NCBI GenBank assembly: GCA_024734495.1
Contig: JALMQS010000681.1
Span: 6,295,542 to 6,359,541, forward strand
Length of the DNA: 64,000 bases
Origin: Forficula auricularia
Taxonomy: Eukaryota; Arthropoda; Insecta; Dermaptera; Forficulidae
Direction of reading: 5' to 3'
The notes under the pieces are model-generated. The model was given only the letters and a program-made list of their open reading frames with translations. It was not told the DNA's origin and ran no database searches. A program made the position numbers and the translations under genes. Position 1 is the first letter of the stretch. The number at the start of each line of letters is the position of its first letter. Below are positions 10,876 to 21,344 of the stretch, piece by piece.

Positions 10876-11181
10876 AACTATAATTGGTTTATTCATGAAA
10901 TTGGGGTTTCTAAGTGTTCCAGTGAGCCTTATTAGACAGGCAAAATTTCAAGTGTGTAGGTCTAATAGTTTTTGAGTTATGGGGGGGGGGGGGGCGAAAG
11001 TAGTTCCAAATGGTTCGTGTAAATATACACATGGCCGGTGAGACGGGCATTTTTCCGAACTTGGCTGACACACTGCCGTGTGTCTAGATTTCCCCCGAAA
11101 TGCTTTGATTTTTAATAAACGTTTTTAGAATGATTTATAAAAGACTTACTTAGACGATCCTTTTCTCAGTGCGTCTATTTG

Positions 11182-11369
11182 GTGCACGTGGGTTTTAATT
11201 TCTATCCTATGCCCTTCTGTCTTTGCCAGTATCGTCCAGTGTCAGATTACCTTACGCCCACTCGAGTCTCGAACCGTGTTTTTGTAGTTTAGAGAGTCCC
11301 CCCATCGATTTTTTTTTATGGGCATATGTCATTAATTTCCTAAACAAAGCTTACGCCCCGGATTATTTA
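11182..11369. other. Short unassigned segment
   Basis: Less AT-rich than its surroundings. It includes CTCGAGTCTCGAACCGTG, whose complement resembles a pol III B box; possibly the remains of a tRNA-derived SINE, but there is too little to be sure. Confidence 0.3.
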
Positions 11370-11759
11370 TATACCGGGTGAGTTTTTTATCTTGAGACAG
11401 TCTTATAACTCAAAAACAGTATATATGGAAAAAAGTTTCAAATAAAAGTTTGTTTATATCGTGGGGAAAACTAAACTACGCTATTGTTTGTGGACCTAGA
11501 ACAAACTTTCAAGGGTATTTCTAGGCCATGTTCTGTTTTTTAAATGGAACTCTATATTTTTCATTACGTCTAGGTACTTGATCTTCAAAAAAACTGAACA
11601 ACTTTCATAAGAACTATTTTTTTATACGACATCAAATAAACAAAATACATGAATCAATTAGATCTAAAAAAATCTTAATAATTATTTTTAACAATTATTT
11701 AACTTAATTACCAAATAATAATGATCAAATATTTAATAATTAAATAAATAATTTAATAA
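11370..11759 (+). repeat. Dispersed repeat, left inverted copy
   Basis: It starts ATACCGGGTGAGTTTTTTAT and runs through AGAACTATTTTTTTATACGA to a long AT-rich tail. An inverted copy lies at 21345-21725, so the two bracket about 10 kb of Helitron, LINE and LTR sequence. Divergence between copies is moderate (several substitutions and small gaps). Confidence 0.75.
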
Positions 11760-12239
11760 TCTATATATATAAAATTGAGGTTTTGTCTGTACATTGCTCC
11801 AAATCAGGTCAAAATTTGTTTACACACGTTTCAAGTAAAGTTATAAACGAAAACACCCTCAAAAAATTCCTGCCTGTATGTCTGTCTGTTTATCTGACAT
11901 TAAAATGACAGATAAAAAGACTGATAAAATACATTTCTATTCTACATTAATTTAAGCACGTTTGTAATAATTTTAGCAGCTTGATTGATAATGAGGAATA
12001 TTCATTACTTGAAGAGCAAAGGTTTCGACTTAATTTTCGAATTGTAGGTTGAGCAATCATTTGAGCGTTAATAACAACATGACCAATTGATGGAGAATAA
12101 TTATATAATAAAGTTTTCTCCAAATATTCTTATTCATTATCAGTTAAACTTGCTTTTCTAAGTCAATTGAAACATTCGATTAGAAATAATCATGCTCGAA
12201 AATGTTTTTCCTCACATTTCAGACGAAAAAAATTGGCAC
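11760..12239 (+). mobile_element. Helitron 5' end and internal fragment
   Basis: It begins TCTATATATATAAAATTGAG, followed by GTTTTGTCTGTACATTG; a TC start after A and this AT-rich lead are typical of animal Helitron 5' ends. The same lead recurs at 12298-12350. The remainder holds a protein-like minus-strand stretch (11955-12215). Its 3' end was not identified. Confidence 0.55.
11955..12215 (-). pseudogene. Unrecognised protein fragment inside Helitron-type DNA
   Basis: One minus-strand frame reads as plausible protein for about 85 codons, for example NYSPSIGHVVINAQMIAQPT followed by IRKLSRNLCSSSNEYS, ending in a TAA. It has one internal TAA and two TGA codons at places where tryptophan would read naturally. 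I do not recognise the family. Location just inside a Helitron 5' end suggests a captured exon, which Helitrons are known to carry, but a chance frame cannot be excluded. Confidence 0.3.
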
Positions 12240-13486
12240 CTTCCGATGTGGCCATCCTCTTGACTTTATGGTAAAATACGCCCTGGCCCCTCTCTTGTCT
12301 ATATATCTATATACTAGTATATAAAATTAAGGTTTTGTCTGTACATTGGTCCAAATCACGCCAAATTTTGGTTGCACACGTTTCAAGCAAAGTTATGAAT
12401 GAAAAAACCCTCAGCAAAATTCCTGTCTGTATGTTTCCGTGGGTTCCGCAAAAAGTTGCTCACGATTCATGTCAAAACGGCTAAAGAGATTATTATTAAA
12501 TTTCATATTTGTATCAGATGTCTTCTAACTTACGTTTTTAGCTATATAACGTTTTGATATTTTGACCCCAGAGGGGGGGGGGGGAGCGCACGAATGAAAA
12601 TTATCAAATAACTCCTAAACTATGAACTCTACGGCAAATTTTATATTGAGCAAAGTTGTAGGGGATCTGATTTCTGATAACTTTTGTTTAAAAAAATTTC
12701 CCGAAAAACCACCCAAAAAGGGGTGGAGGGTGAAAAAAATGTAAATTCTTGCCCTTGGTGCAAACTCAACCAAACATTGTATACATAATCTCTGGGCCTC
12801 TAGAGAGCTAGAAATGCAAAAACTAACCACCCAAAATGGGGGGAGGGTCAAAAAATGAAAATTCTTTCTCTTGGACCAAACTCAACCAAATTTTGTATAT
12901 ATAGTATAATCTGTGGGTCACTAGAAGGCTAGAAATGGAAAAACTCGGTGCGGAGGGTGGGTGCGGGGGTGGAATGGGTAGATCCGACAGCGCAATGACG
13001 CACTGAATTGTTTAAAGTGGTGTCTATAGCCTACCGGCCTTCACACGCACTCGCAACCAGCGCATACATACTCTCGTATCGTATGTGACCCTGAAGAGCC
13101 ACGAATGGTATCAATCAGGGTATAGGTGTATACACAGAGGTATACGTGAAATATAGCGGGCGTATATTCCACCCTCGCGAGTGTTGAAGCTATCAACAGC
13201 AGGCGAGTTAACAACAGCTATCTAGACAAAACCTTGTGCCACCACGAGTCCAACCTCAGTCGAATGGAGCTAGGAACTTTCGTCCCTAGGGCTTTCTCCA
13301 TTCCCCATGGCACCATTAGTTTTCAACAACATTTGGTATGGTTGTTCGAGGTTTCTCTTGCACATGACTTTTCATGCTCCACCTCTTCAGATTCGGACTC
13401 TCTTCCCACAGTCCCAGTACGTGATCGACTGTATGTGCGGTTGGTTTACCTGATGTGATTGCAACATCGCATACACCTGACAAACC

Positions 13487-13900
13487 GCCTGCAAATCGTC
13501 CTCCATACCGGTTCACATCCGCTGCAAAACAGCCATGTTACGAATGTTTCATTTTTGCACAATCAGAAGCATTGTTCGCCAAGCAAGCTCTAAAACGTTA
13601 GGTAGTCAGGCGCCTGCAAAGCGTCCAATACGGATCACGCCCGCTGTAAAAACAACCAGTAGGATGTGAAGATTCAAGATCTTCAGCCCAGGTCCGTGTC
13701 CGCTTGTCGTTTGGCCAACGACTCGCCACCATTTAGTCCATTCCAGGCGGCTTTCTGCCTATACCTCTGTTTATTTTGTGTGCGAAACAAACCCGCCGTG
13801 AAGCAGCTTATAGGATGTAGAGATTCGAGATCTCCAGCCTAAGCTCGTGAACCGGTTGTCCGCTTGGCCGGTGGTTTGTCACCTTTTGTGCCAACCCAGG
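13487..13900 (-). repeat. Degenerate tandem repeats in the LINE 3' region
   Basis: Phrases repeat about every 125-140 bases: GCCTGCAAATCGTCC (13487) and GCCTGCAAAGCGTCC (13612); AGGATGTGAAGATTC (13670s) and AGGATGTAGAGATTC (13811 on); CCGCTTGTCGTTTGGCC and CCGCTTGGCCGG. These are likely 3' UTR structure of the R1-type element. Confidence 0.6.
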
Positions 13901-14313
13901 TTTGTCTGTTAAATCTGGAAGGCGACAACCTCTTCTACATGATATATAACCATGCAGCTTATCGGACTGCATGATATCAATCATGCATACCACAGTCAAG
14001 TGGCACAGATTGGCATACACTACAGTAAGAAGGGACACCATACCCTTATTCTAAGGGGCTTGTAAGACACCAATTGAATGGCAGCCGCAAACCACTTAGG
14101 CGTGCTCACTGGGCTATTTTAAATCAGAGGCGTCGCCATGTGCCTTATCATAATGAATAAATCCAGTCATGATACGTGAGCCGGTACAATTCACGTACGT
14201 CCCCGACCCACACTGATTAGCATTTGTTTTTACACGAGAGTCGCTACTCCTTATGTATCCTAAGAGACTTAGGTATAGTTTATATACAACACTCGTGGGG
14301 AACGTACAAGTGC

Positions 14314-16356
14314 CTAATTTGTCCTCCCAAGAGCAATGTCTCTCAGGTGGAATACACGCCTCGAGTACTCCTCAAGAGCGGTGTATATATCTGGATCCCG
14401 GAGCAGTGTTGCAAGTTCACTGTTATTTATTTCCGGGATCTCAGCTCTTAGCTCAGCGTACGCTGGGCAGTCGAGCAGAACGTGCTTCCAGTCCTCTTGA
14501 GGACTGTTGCACATTATGCAACTCGCGCTCCCCACGAGACCGCGTTTGTTCAGAAATGAATTTAAAGAGCCATGTCCAGTCAGGAGAAAAGAGAGGTATA
14601 TGCTTGGAAAGAAATGTTTATTTTCACTTGAAAATGTCACATTTCTTATAAAGGTGAACGTGGTTCTACCTTGAGGTGAAGAATTCCAATCAGCCTGCCA
14701 TTTGCTAATTAGTCTAGCTTTAATGGCGTCCTGGATCTTACCTCTTTCCAATGTCAAGATATCCTCGGATTCAATTATTCCGGGATAAGATATTGGTAAT
14801 TCCCTTCGTAGCCGGTATTTACAATTCCGTCTGATTGCCTCGTATCGCCAGGGCAGATCGCCATTTAATACCTCAAGTGCTGCCGTAGAGACGGTCCTGC
14901 AAGCGTTGACACATGATCCCAGCGCAATTCGCTCACACGTGTTAAGCTTGTCGATACCCTTCTGATATTGTAGTATACTGCACCAAACGGGTGCAGCATA
15001 CATGGAGCAGGCAGTGAGCAATCCTTTATAGATTAGACTGGTGGCTTGTTTTTTCAAGCCCCAGTCCTTTCTAGTAATTCTCCTGATGGCCCCTGCAAGG
15101 GGCAGGAGTTTATTTTTGAGCACCGTTAGGTGATTGTAAAAGTTCATTCTCTCGCCTACAGTGACACCAAGGTATTTGACCTCAATACTGTATTTAATTG
15201 GCGTGTTGTTAAGTTTAATATGAGGAGGTCTGGTTAAGGCCAGTTTGCCTCTAAGCAACATCGAGAATGTCTTGTTTGTGGATATGCTCACTCCCACTTT
15301 ATTGCTCCATTCATATACTTTACCAACATTCAGGGTACCTAGTCTTTCGACTTCGGCCCTGCTATTGGCCTCTATGATCAGCAGCACATCATCGGCATAT
15401 GCAACGACCTCGCAACTGACCGAGTGCAGCAAAGGGTCCAACACCATATTCCACATTTCTGGGCCACATATGGAACCCTGCGGACAGCCTCTTGTGACTG
15501 TTCTTGACATGACACCCTGTTTGCCAACCGCAATCACCTCTCTATCCGAGAAGTAGCTAACCCACAATTTTATGTCAGGTGAACCTAGAGCACGTAGACG
15601 CTCAATAATTGCGGGCCAAAGCAGGTTGTCGAAAGCCCCTTTAAAGTCGATGAAGATCCCAAGCACATATGTTTTTGTGGAATCATTTACTACACGTAGA
15701 ACGTGTTGCCAGGCGTCATCCGTAGGTTTGCCTTTTCTGAATCCATATTGGGATGGGTGCATGGAATCCATGATCCGCTCCCTAAGGCGCAAAACCATAA
15801 GTTTTTCCAGGACCTTACCCATGACCGGTAGCAGAGTTATTGGTCTATAAGAACTGGGATCCGTACGAACTTTGTTCGAACTTTTAAGTAAAGTAATTAC
15901 TTCACCTCTCTTAAATAGGCTAGGGAAATTGCTAGAAGCAATGCATTCCCTGTAAATAGATGTTAGGCAATCTGGCGAAACTTTCCATAAGGACCTGACC
16001 ATCTCAGGCATAATACCGTCGAGACCTGGTGCCTTTCCCATGTTTAAATCACTTATTGCGTACGCAATATCATTTGGATCCAGTTCAGCAATTTCAGCCA
16101 AATCGCTATTTCCGATTTCGGCTGCTGGTCCTTCAGGGAAGAACTTGGTCATAAGCAATTCCATTGCTTCGCACCATGTTTTGGTTTCTATACCGTCAGT
16201 AATTATTGACGTTATACCATAGGAGGAGCTATTAGCCCTCCGGCATATTTTGTATGCCTGGCCCCATGGATCGTTGTTGCCAACTTGCTCGACAAATTTT
16301 TGCCAGTTCTTATTTTTGGATTCTTTGATTTTTTGTTTGTAGGTTTTTACAACCAT
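14314..16356 (-). pseudogene. R1-clade LINE ORF2, reverse transcriptase part
   Basis: 680 codons open. The reverse transcriptase copies element RNA at the nicked target. Visible: SSYRPITLLPVMGKVLEKL (fingers), QYGFRKGKPTDDAW, an LGIFIDFKGAFDN strand with catalytic aspartate, GCPQGSICGPEMWN, and the catalytic YADD box near residue 318. The C-terminus has a CxxC...H...C zinc-knuckle-like cluster (SCIMC through HVLLDC, about residues 605-630) typical of the R1 group. The amino end overlaps the endonuclease frame at 16310-17536 in another frame; the best reading is one ORF2 broken by a single-base shift between about 16310 and 16400. The rest of the frame is intact, suggesting recent inactivation. 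Confidence 0.85.
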
Positions 16357-17536
16357 TTTTAAGGTTCAAGCTAGCCGAAGAAGTCTCTCCATCCCGCCTT
16401 CTGGCAGACTGAAGAACTCTCCTTCTGGATTGAACAATCCTTCTTAGTCTAGCAAGACCTTGATTCCACCATTTGACCTGTCCTCTTCGGGCAGGTCTGG
16501 TTGTGCTGGTCACTTCATCATTGACTTCTGCGATCCATTCCATAATCAGCTCGATCTTGCGATGCGTGGACAGGGTTTCAAAATCTGGAGTAATATATTT
16601 TGTTTTCTTCGAAGACAGAGTCTTCTCGTATTTACTCCAGTCTAATCCCCTAGTATTCCAGCGCCTCTTCAAGTCGACGCGATGATGGGGATCAGGACTT
16701 CTGGAATTTGTTAAGGTGATCACAATAGCATTGTGATCACTTATACCCCATTCCTCTCTGACTTTCCATGTGGTACCGTAGTGATTCAACAGAGTTTCAT
16801 TGACGATTGTTACATCAATGTCACTACTTCCCATCCCGGAGGAGAAGGTATACTGGTCCACAGCCTCATTAATGACAATCAACCCGCTGTTCACTACATA
16901 CTCTGATAGCTGGTCTCCTCGCAAGTCCCGAGCCCTACTGGCACCTGCATTTTTGCTGTGCCATAAGGGTGATGTCGCATTTGCATCAGCCCCTATTAAA
17001 AGAGGTAACTCGGAGGTCATTGCTCTTATTTTCTCGATCATTTGTATATACGGCTCGATGCTATCATCAAAGTTGAAATAGACCGATGCCGCATATAGTT
17101 CCTCTTTTTCTGTTTTGATGTGGACTAGAACACAATGTGCATTTGTCAATTGACCGATGCAAAGAACCTCCCATGACGTATTTGATACGACGATGGCAGC
17201 CTTGGTTTTTTGAGGAATCGAGTAGACCCGGAGCTGTGATGGTAAACCAACAACAGCACCGCGGCTAGTGTAGGGCTCCTGGATCAGGCATAAGTCAATT
17301 CTCTTTTCGAGAATTCTTTGACCGAGGTCCAACATCGAGTTATAGCTTCGGGCACAGTTGATTTGGAGAATACTCAATGAACCCGCATTACCCCTCGTCA
17401 CGGTCTCAGTGTCTCGTGGGGAACACGTGGGACCTGTAATTGTAAAGTTATTATTATTAGTGTTATTGTTTGTTTTATTCATGTTTGGACCCACGAGTGG
17501 AGACGAAATAAAGACACACAAACGGGTTACGCTCAT
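16310..17536 (-). pseudogene. R1-clade LINE ORF2, endonuclease part
   Basis: 408 codons. It is an apurinic-type EEP endonuclease that nicks target DNA. It shows LSILQINCARSYNSMLDL (about residue 52 on), CLIQEPYTSRG, LLIGADANATSPLWHS (about 175), SDIDVTIVN and SDHNAIVITL (about 264), in the expected order for the R1/TRAS group. It ends after an arginine-rich segment (RRIVQSRRRVLQSARRR), where the frame is lost; the RT frame resumes at once. The first 45 residues are asparagine/threonine-rich and may not be translated. No ORF1 precedes it. Confidence 0.85.
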
Positions 17537-18056
17537 TCCATTTGTGGGGGACTAAATACACACAGAGTTGCCCTGTTGCTCTGCGGAACCCAAAACCCCC
17601 CTTGACACCAAAAGACTTGCAGGTTTGTCATCTCCTGAGGTAGACCTCGCAGCACCGCAGTCATAGAAGTCGATGGGCGAGACACGGAGCCAATCATGAC
17701 CAATTTTGCAACCTCCACCCTATACGGGTGATTCTCATCGGCGATTATGAACTATATATATTGATAAGCAAATTTCCAGCAGTGCCCTCAGCTGCTGGTC
17801 AGATTTACAGTTAAATATTCTTTTCTGTCTTATAAATTAATAATAGTTATTATTAATTATTATTGTCATAGAGGAGTGACAATTATTCTTGGTATTGCTT
17901 ATCAATCATTATGGCCACCATCAAGCCATTCGCCGTGAATACTTAGCAAGTATTTATACCATAGGGTATTTGGTTTGCTATTGTGCCATTGATCGGTCCG
18001 GACGCACACACCGCTCGACCAGGCCTCGGGCCGCAGGGCCTACGCATCTCGGCGTA

Positions 18057-18958
18057 CTCAGCATATCTAGGGTAATTCCTAAATATACCAATAGGATAGC
18101 ATCCTTTTCTATACATGACATAGACATGGCATATCATACGATAATATATCGGGGCCGAAGCCCCAATGTATTAAAGAATAGTAAAGATACTATATCGAAA
18201 TGTTTGGTTCAAGCCGACATTAACTGGTTCATGTGAGATCTTGTCCGTCTCATTATGCTACCGTCAAGACGCGTTCAACATCTCATCCAGCACGCAGCAG
18301 TCACCTGTGCGATGTGCCCAGATGCTCGACCACGAGAGAATGATCAAGATAGAAGGAATGGCAATCAAGGTCTGTTATGACTGCCGCAGTCAGTTAAGCA
18401 TGAGCCCGAAGCTACTGTACCGAACTTAACTGCACACGCTACCACAAGATCAACCGCATGGGTGCAAACCGGTGACTCATCACAGAGATGGATCCTTACT
18501 ACTGCGGCCATCAGACACGGATTCCGGGTCGAGGCCTCGCATACCAGTCCAGAGGAACTAGAGGCAAATACGGCAGCTCACCACCAAACCACCCGACATA
18601 AAAGGCATATTTTGGATAGTTCCTAAATATGCCAGGACATAGTGTACCACTATATATGTCTAGGTGTGTAATGTTTAGTAGCGAGCTGCCGTACAATCTT
18701 GACATAAAAAGTATATTTGGATGGTTCCCAAATATACAAGAACATAGTGTATTACACTATATATGTCAAAAAAAAAAAAAAAAAAAATTATATATAATAA
18801 TCAACGTATACAGCATATCCAGGACCCAACCAGATATATCAAAAGGTAGTATTGTACACTATATCGTTAAAATCATATACAATTATCTAGACTTATATAG
18901 CATATGCAGGAATTCCAGATATGCTAAAAAGATAGTGCGTTTTCACTATATCATCTAG
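18057..18958. repeat. Array of dyad-symmetric repeats upstream of the LINE ORF2
   Basis: Five diverged units, about 18057-18125, 18600-18663, 18702-18767, 18808-18870 and 18893-18958. Each has two imperfect palindromes: one like GGCATATTT...AAATATGCC or TAGCATAT...ATATGCTA, and one like ATAGTGTATTACACTAT or GATAGTG...CACTATATC. A separate perfect hairpin, GGGGCCGAAGCCCC, lies at about 18151-18164, and an A-run at 18768-18787. Each unit would fold in RNA. I know of no described equivalent. Confidence 0.65.
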
Positions 18959-19091
18959 ATTAAAGTCTCTCTTATAGGATCTTATTGAATAAGTTCAAGA
19001 GAATTCACCATTAGTTTGGGTGGAATGGGTGTGGGGGTGCAGGGAGTGGTGCGGGGTGGAGTCCAGGCTAGGCCCCTGGCTAGCAAGAGGG

Positions 19092-19117
19092 CCGCCGAAG
19101 GCGGGCCTTGTAGCTAG
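19092..19117 (+). other. Helitron 3' terminal hairpin and CTAG end
   Basis: CCGCC-GAA-GGCGG stem-loop, GCCTTGTAG spacer region, then CTAG and a T in the target. A matching, slightly weaker end lies at 46543-46567 (GCAGAAGGCGGGC, then CTAG). Confidence 0.7.
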
Positions 19118-19760
19118 TATTTAATAAAATTATTGATAATCATGTAGGGGGGGGTTAGTTTTTGCATTTTTAAGCTACTGGGGCCCATTGATTATGTAGG
19201 TATACAAAATTTGGTTGAGTTTGATACAAGGGCCAAGATTTTCATTCCCCCCCCCCCCCCAATATTTTGGGAGGTTAGTTTTTGTATTTTTAGACTTCTA
19301 GGGGGCCCGCTGATTATGTATACAACATTTGGTTGAGTTTGCTAAAATGGCCTAGATTTTTTTTGCCCCCCCCCCCCACTAATTTTGGCCCCAGAAAAAA
19401 ATTATTTTCATTATTATAGATTTATTTTATAGTACCTATATTTCATTTTTCTTGTTTTATTTTAGTTTGAAAAAATTATAATTTTAAATTTTAACCCCCC
19501 CCCCCGTTAATTTTGGGTCGATATGGACCAAAATCTAATCAGCTCTTAATCTTAATGGACGAAAACTACTTGTGAAATTTGGTTTTGATATTGACACTAG
19601 TTTTTGAGCTAGCTGGTCCACAAAAATTTGGTAACTCACAGACTAGCAGACATTTTGACAAAACAATTATTATTTTGAAAAAAATAAGAAAAAACGCTTC
19701 TTTCATGCACGATAACAATACTTGACCATACACCCTGTATGGTAAAGTAAAAAATAATTA
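19118..19760 (+). repeat. 123-bp-family repeat, right half
   Basis: It continues the repeat broken by the Helitron: TATTTAATAAAATTATTGAT, then minisatellite units with GGGGCCCATTGATTATG and poly-C tracts, then GGGTCGATATGGACCAAAAT (cf. 8080). Near 19696-19752 is a copy of the dispersed CATACACCCTGTATGG hairpin motif. Non-coding. Confidence 0.7.
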
Positions 19761-19899
19761 CCTCCTTATCCAGAAAAAAAATTAAACTTATATACTTTAA
19801 AGAGTAAACTAAAAAAATAATGTTTTCAAAAATTTCTATAAAAATCGTTTTGATATTTTTTAACAAATGTAATCAACTCCTAGGTTACACCTTATGAAA

Positions 19900-20130
19900 A
19901 TTATAATTTTGAAAAAATCTAGCGCACGAGTCATGCAAGGATAAGTGCTGACTATTCCTAACTATTTCGAACGCAGGACTCAGCTAAAAACTAGTATATA
20001 AGGACGAAGCGAGATCGTCCCAGATAAGGCTTGTCTTGATTCTGTTTGACTAGAGATCTCCAATCTCAGTTGTAAAAACCTGTTGTACTTTTCAATTCTA
20101 ACCAATAAACCAAATTATTCCAAAAATATC
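19900..20130 (+). promoter_or_regulatory. Promoter/LTR-like segment
   Basis: A TATATAAGG box at about 19994-20002 precedes a short GC-richer stretch and an AATAAA at about 20105, an arrangement seen in LTR U3-R-U5 regions. No partner LTR and no clear TG...CA ends were found, so this is only a suggestion. Confidence 0.3.
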
Positions 20131-20414
20131 GTTTTTTTTAAATTACTCGATATTGAAGAATAAAATTCACGCGCGCTTTCTACTTTCTGCTCTCTCTTTC
20201 GCTGGTTAAATAAATGCGCTGTTGCCAAGATGTTTTTAGGGAGATTTTTTTTTATATATTTATCATTATTTAATCCTTATTATCTCAGAAACTGTGTTGT
20301 AACTATGAATCAAAATTGTCTTAAAATATGTATTGGTAATTGTTTAATGTTGGTTTAGTTTTTTATAAAAATGCTAAGATGGGTTTCTTAATTATAATTA
20401 AATATGTATGTAAC

Positions 20415-20808
20415 TGTAGCGGCCCGCTGTTGCTTTGGCGACGAGCCTTTAGACACGGCCGCTAGATGACTCAGTCAGATCGTTGCGACACTTTTGCATG
20501 ACTGATAATGTTTCCGTCATGCTATAAGTGAAGCAACTCGATCTCGGCTGAGCATCGGATGGAATCGAATGGAATCGATCGATGGAATTGCATTCGAATC
20601 GATCGCATCAATCGATCGAATGGAAGGAGGGGCCAACCGCCAACTAGTAGCCCCTCCCCCGCTAACAAAGCGGATGGCGCCCATCCCGGCTTTCCATCAG
20701 GGCACAAACAACGCCCTGCACACACGCAACATTGTTAGGACCCCATCGACCTGGTGGGGGGCGCGGACACGCACCACAAAGCACTCAGCACTCACGAGAG
20801 CCCTAACA
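20415..20808 (+). mobile_element. LTR of a Gypsy-type retrotransposon (partial element)
   Basis: About 394 bases from TGTAGCGGCC to CCCTAACA, GC-rich against its surroundings. It is followed after three bases by TGGTGACCCCGACGTGAT, which has the form of a primer-binding site (TGG plus complement of a tRNA 3' end). An internal stretch (20555-20620) is made of GGAATCGAATGG/ATCGATCG-like short repeats. No second LTR is in the window. Confidence 0.55.
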
Positions 20809-21110
20809 ATCTGGTGACCCCGACGTGATTGCTAAGAAAGCAGTTCTTGACCCACCATCTAGGTGGATAGAGCCCACCCCGATTAACTAAGTCGGTAAAG
20901 CATTCACCATAACTCTATGGCTTGCTCATTTCTTTGTTTTCCCATTCCAACCACCTTTTTCCGTCGTGGCTATATGCTAGTACCCAGGCGAAGGTCAATC
21001 CCAAGTCTGGCGAAGGCAAGAATATTGCCCCTGTCCTAAGTCAAAACTACCGACCTAACCAGCCGGACATAACTTTTCCGATACCCTCTATAGTGCAATG
21101 CTAAAGAGCC
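20809..21110 (+). other. Putative PBS and leader of the truncated LTR element
   Basis: Primer-binding-site-like sequence at 20812-20829, then untranslated leader. An ATG near 20917 opens a short frame only. The retrotransposon is lost after about 21110, where AT-rich repeat begins. Confidence 0.45.
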
Positions 21111-21344
21111 CGAAAAACTCGATTTGTGAAAATAAATATCTCCGGAACTGTCTTGTTCATAAATTTCGTTTTGCCACCAATCGATGCACAAGTATTTAAA
21201 TAATAATATATCTAAATTTCAGAAAAATCTTAAGAATACGCATTTGGCGGAACAACTACCTTAAGTAGTTCTATTAAGTAGAAAATAATCTCTTAAATCT
21301 CGTACTTAATGGAGTTTTAATATCATTATAAACACTTATTTTCA

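Larger units (their letters stand above)
7172..11181. repeat. 4-kb inverted repeat (fold-back)
   Basis: The left arm, 7172 to about 8354, is the reverse complement of the right arm, about 9776-11181. The outer ends match as CAAATAGACGCACTGAG and its complement CTCAGTGCGTCTATTTG; the inner ends share ATATCTCAAAAACGGC. The right arm is longer because of a 209-bp insertion with its own target duplication (10667-10875). Each arm carries two and a half copies of a 123-bp tandem unit. No target duplication is evident outside the arms. Arms are highly similar, so the duplication/inversion is recent, or maintained by gene conversion. Confidence 0.85.
12980..19017 (-). mobile_element. R1-clade LINE inserted in a Helitron
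   Basis: A 6.0-kb element on the minus strand, flanked by the perfect 13-bp duplication GGGTGGAATGGGT (12967-12979 and 19018-19030). It encodes an ORF2-type endonuclease and reverse transcriptase, followed by a 1.33-kb 3' region with degenerate tandem repeats and no poly(A). The 1.48 kb upstream of ORF2 holds no recognisable gag-like ORF1, only an array of dyad-symmetric repeats. Composition is clearly GC-richer than the flanks. R1 relatives often target rDNA or other set sites; this copy is in a Helitron. Confidence 0.85.
12298..19117 (+). mobile_element. Helitron, split by an R1-clade LINE
   Basis: The 5' end near 12298 reads TCTATATATC and continues TATAAAATTAAGGTTTTG. The 3' end has a hairpin CCGCC-GAA-GGCGG (19092-19104), nine bases, then CTAG at 19114-19117 followed by T, exactly the Helitron pattern. 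Excluding the LINE at 12980-19017 the element is only about 0.77 kb, so it is non-autonomous, with no Rep/helicase. Its interior matches the Helitron at 45785-46567 (TTTAGCTATATAACGTTTTG) and carries diverged units of the ~120-bp minisatellite. It sits inside a copy of the 123-bp repeat family, whose halves are 12240-12297 and 19118 onward. Confidence 0.7.

Noticed and set aside
11955..12215. Mitochondrial DNA insert (TGA read as tryptophan)
   Set aside because: The protein text does not match any mitochondrial gene I know; decay of TGG codons explains the TGAs as well.
14253..14651. 132-codon plus-strand frame
   Set aside because: Antisense to the C-terminus of the R1-type reverse transcriptase.
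17889..18236. 115-codon plus-strand frame as a candidate ORF1
   Set aside because: It is on the wrong strand for the LINE, overlaps the dyad repeats and has no zinc knuckles.
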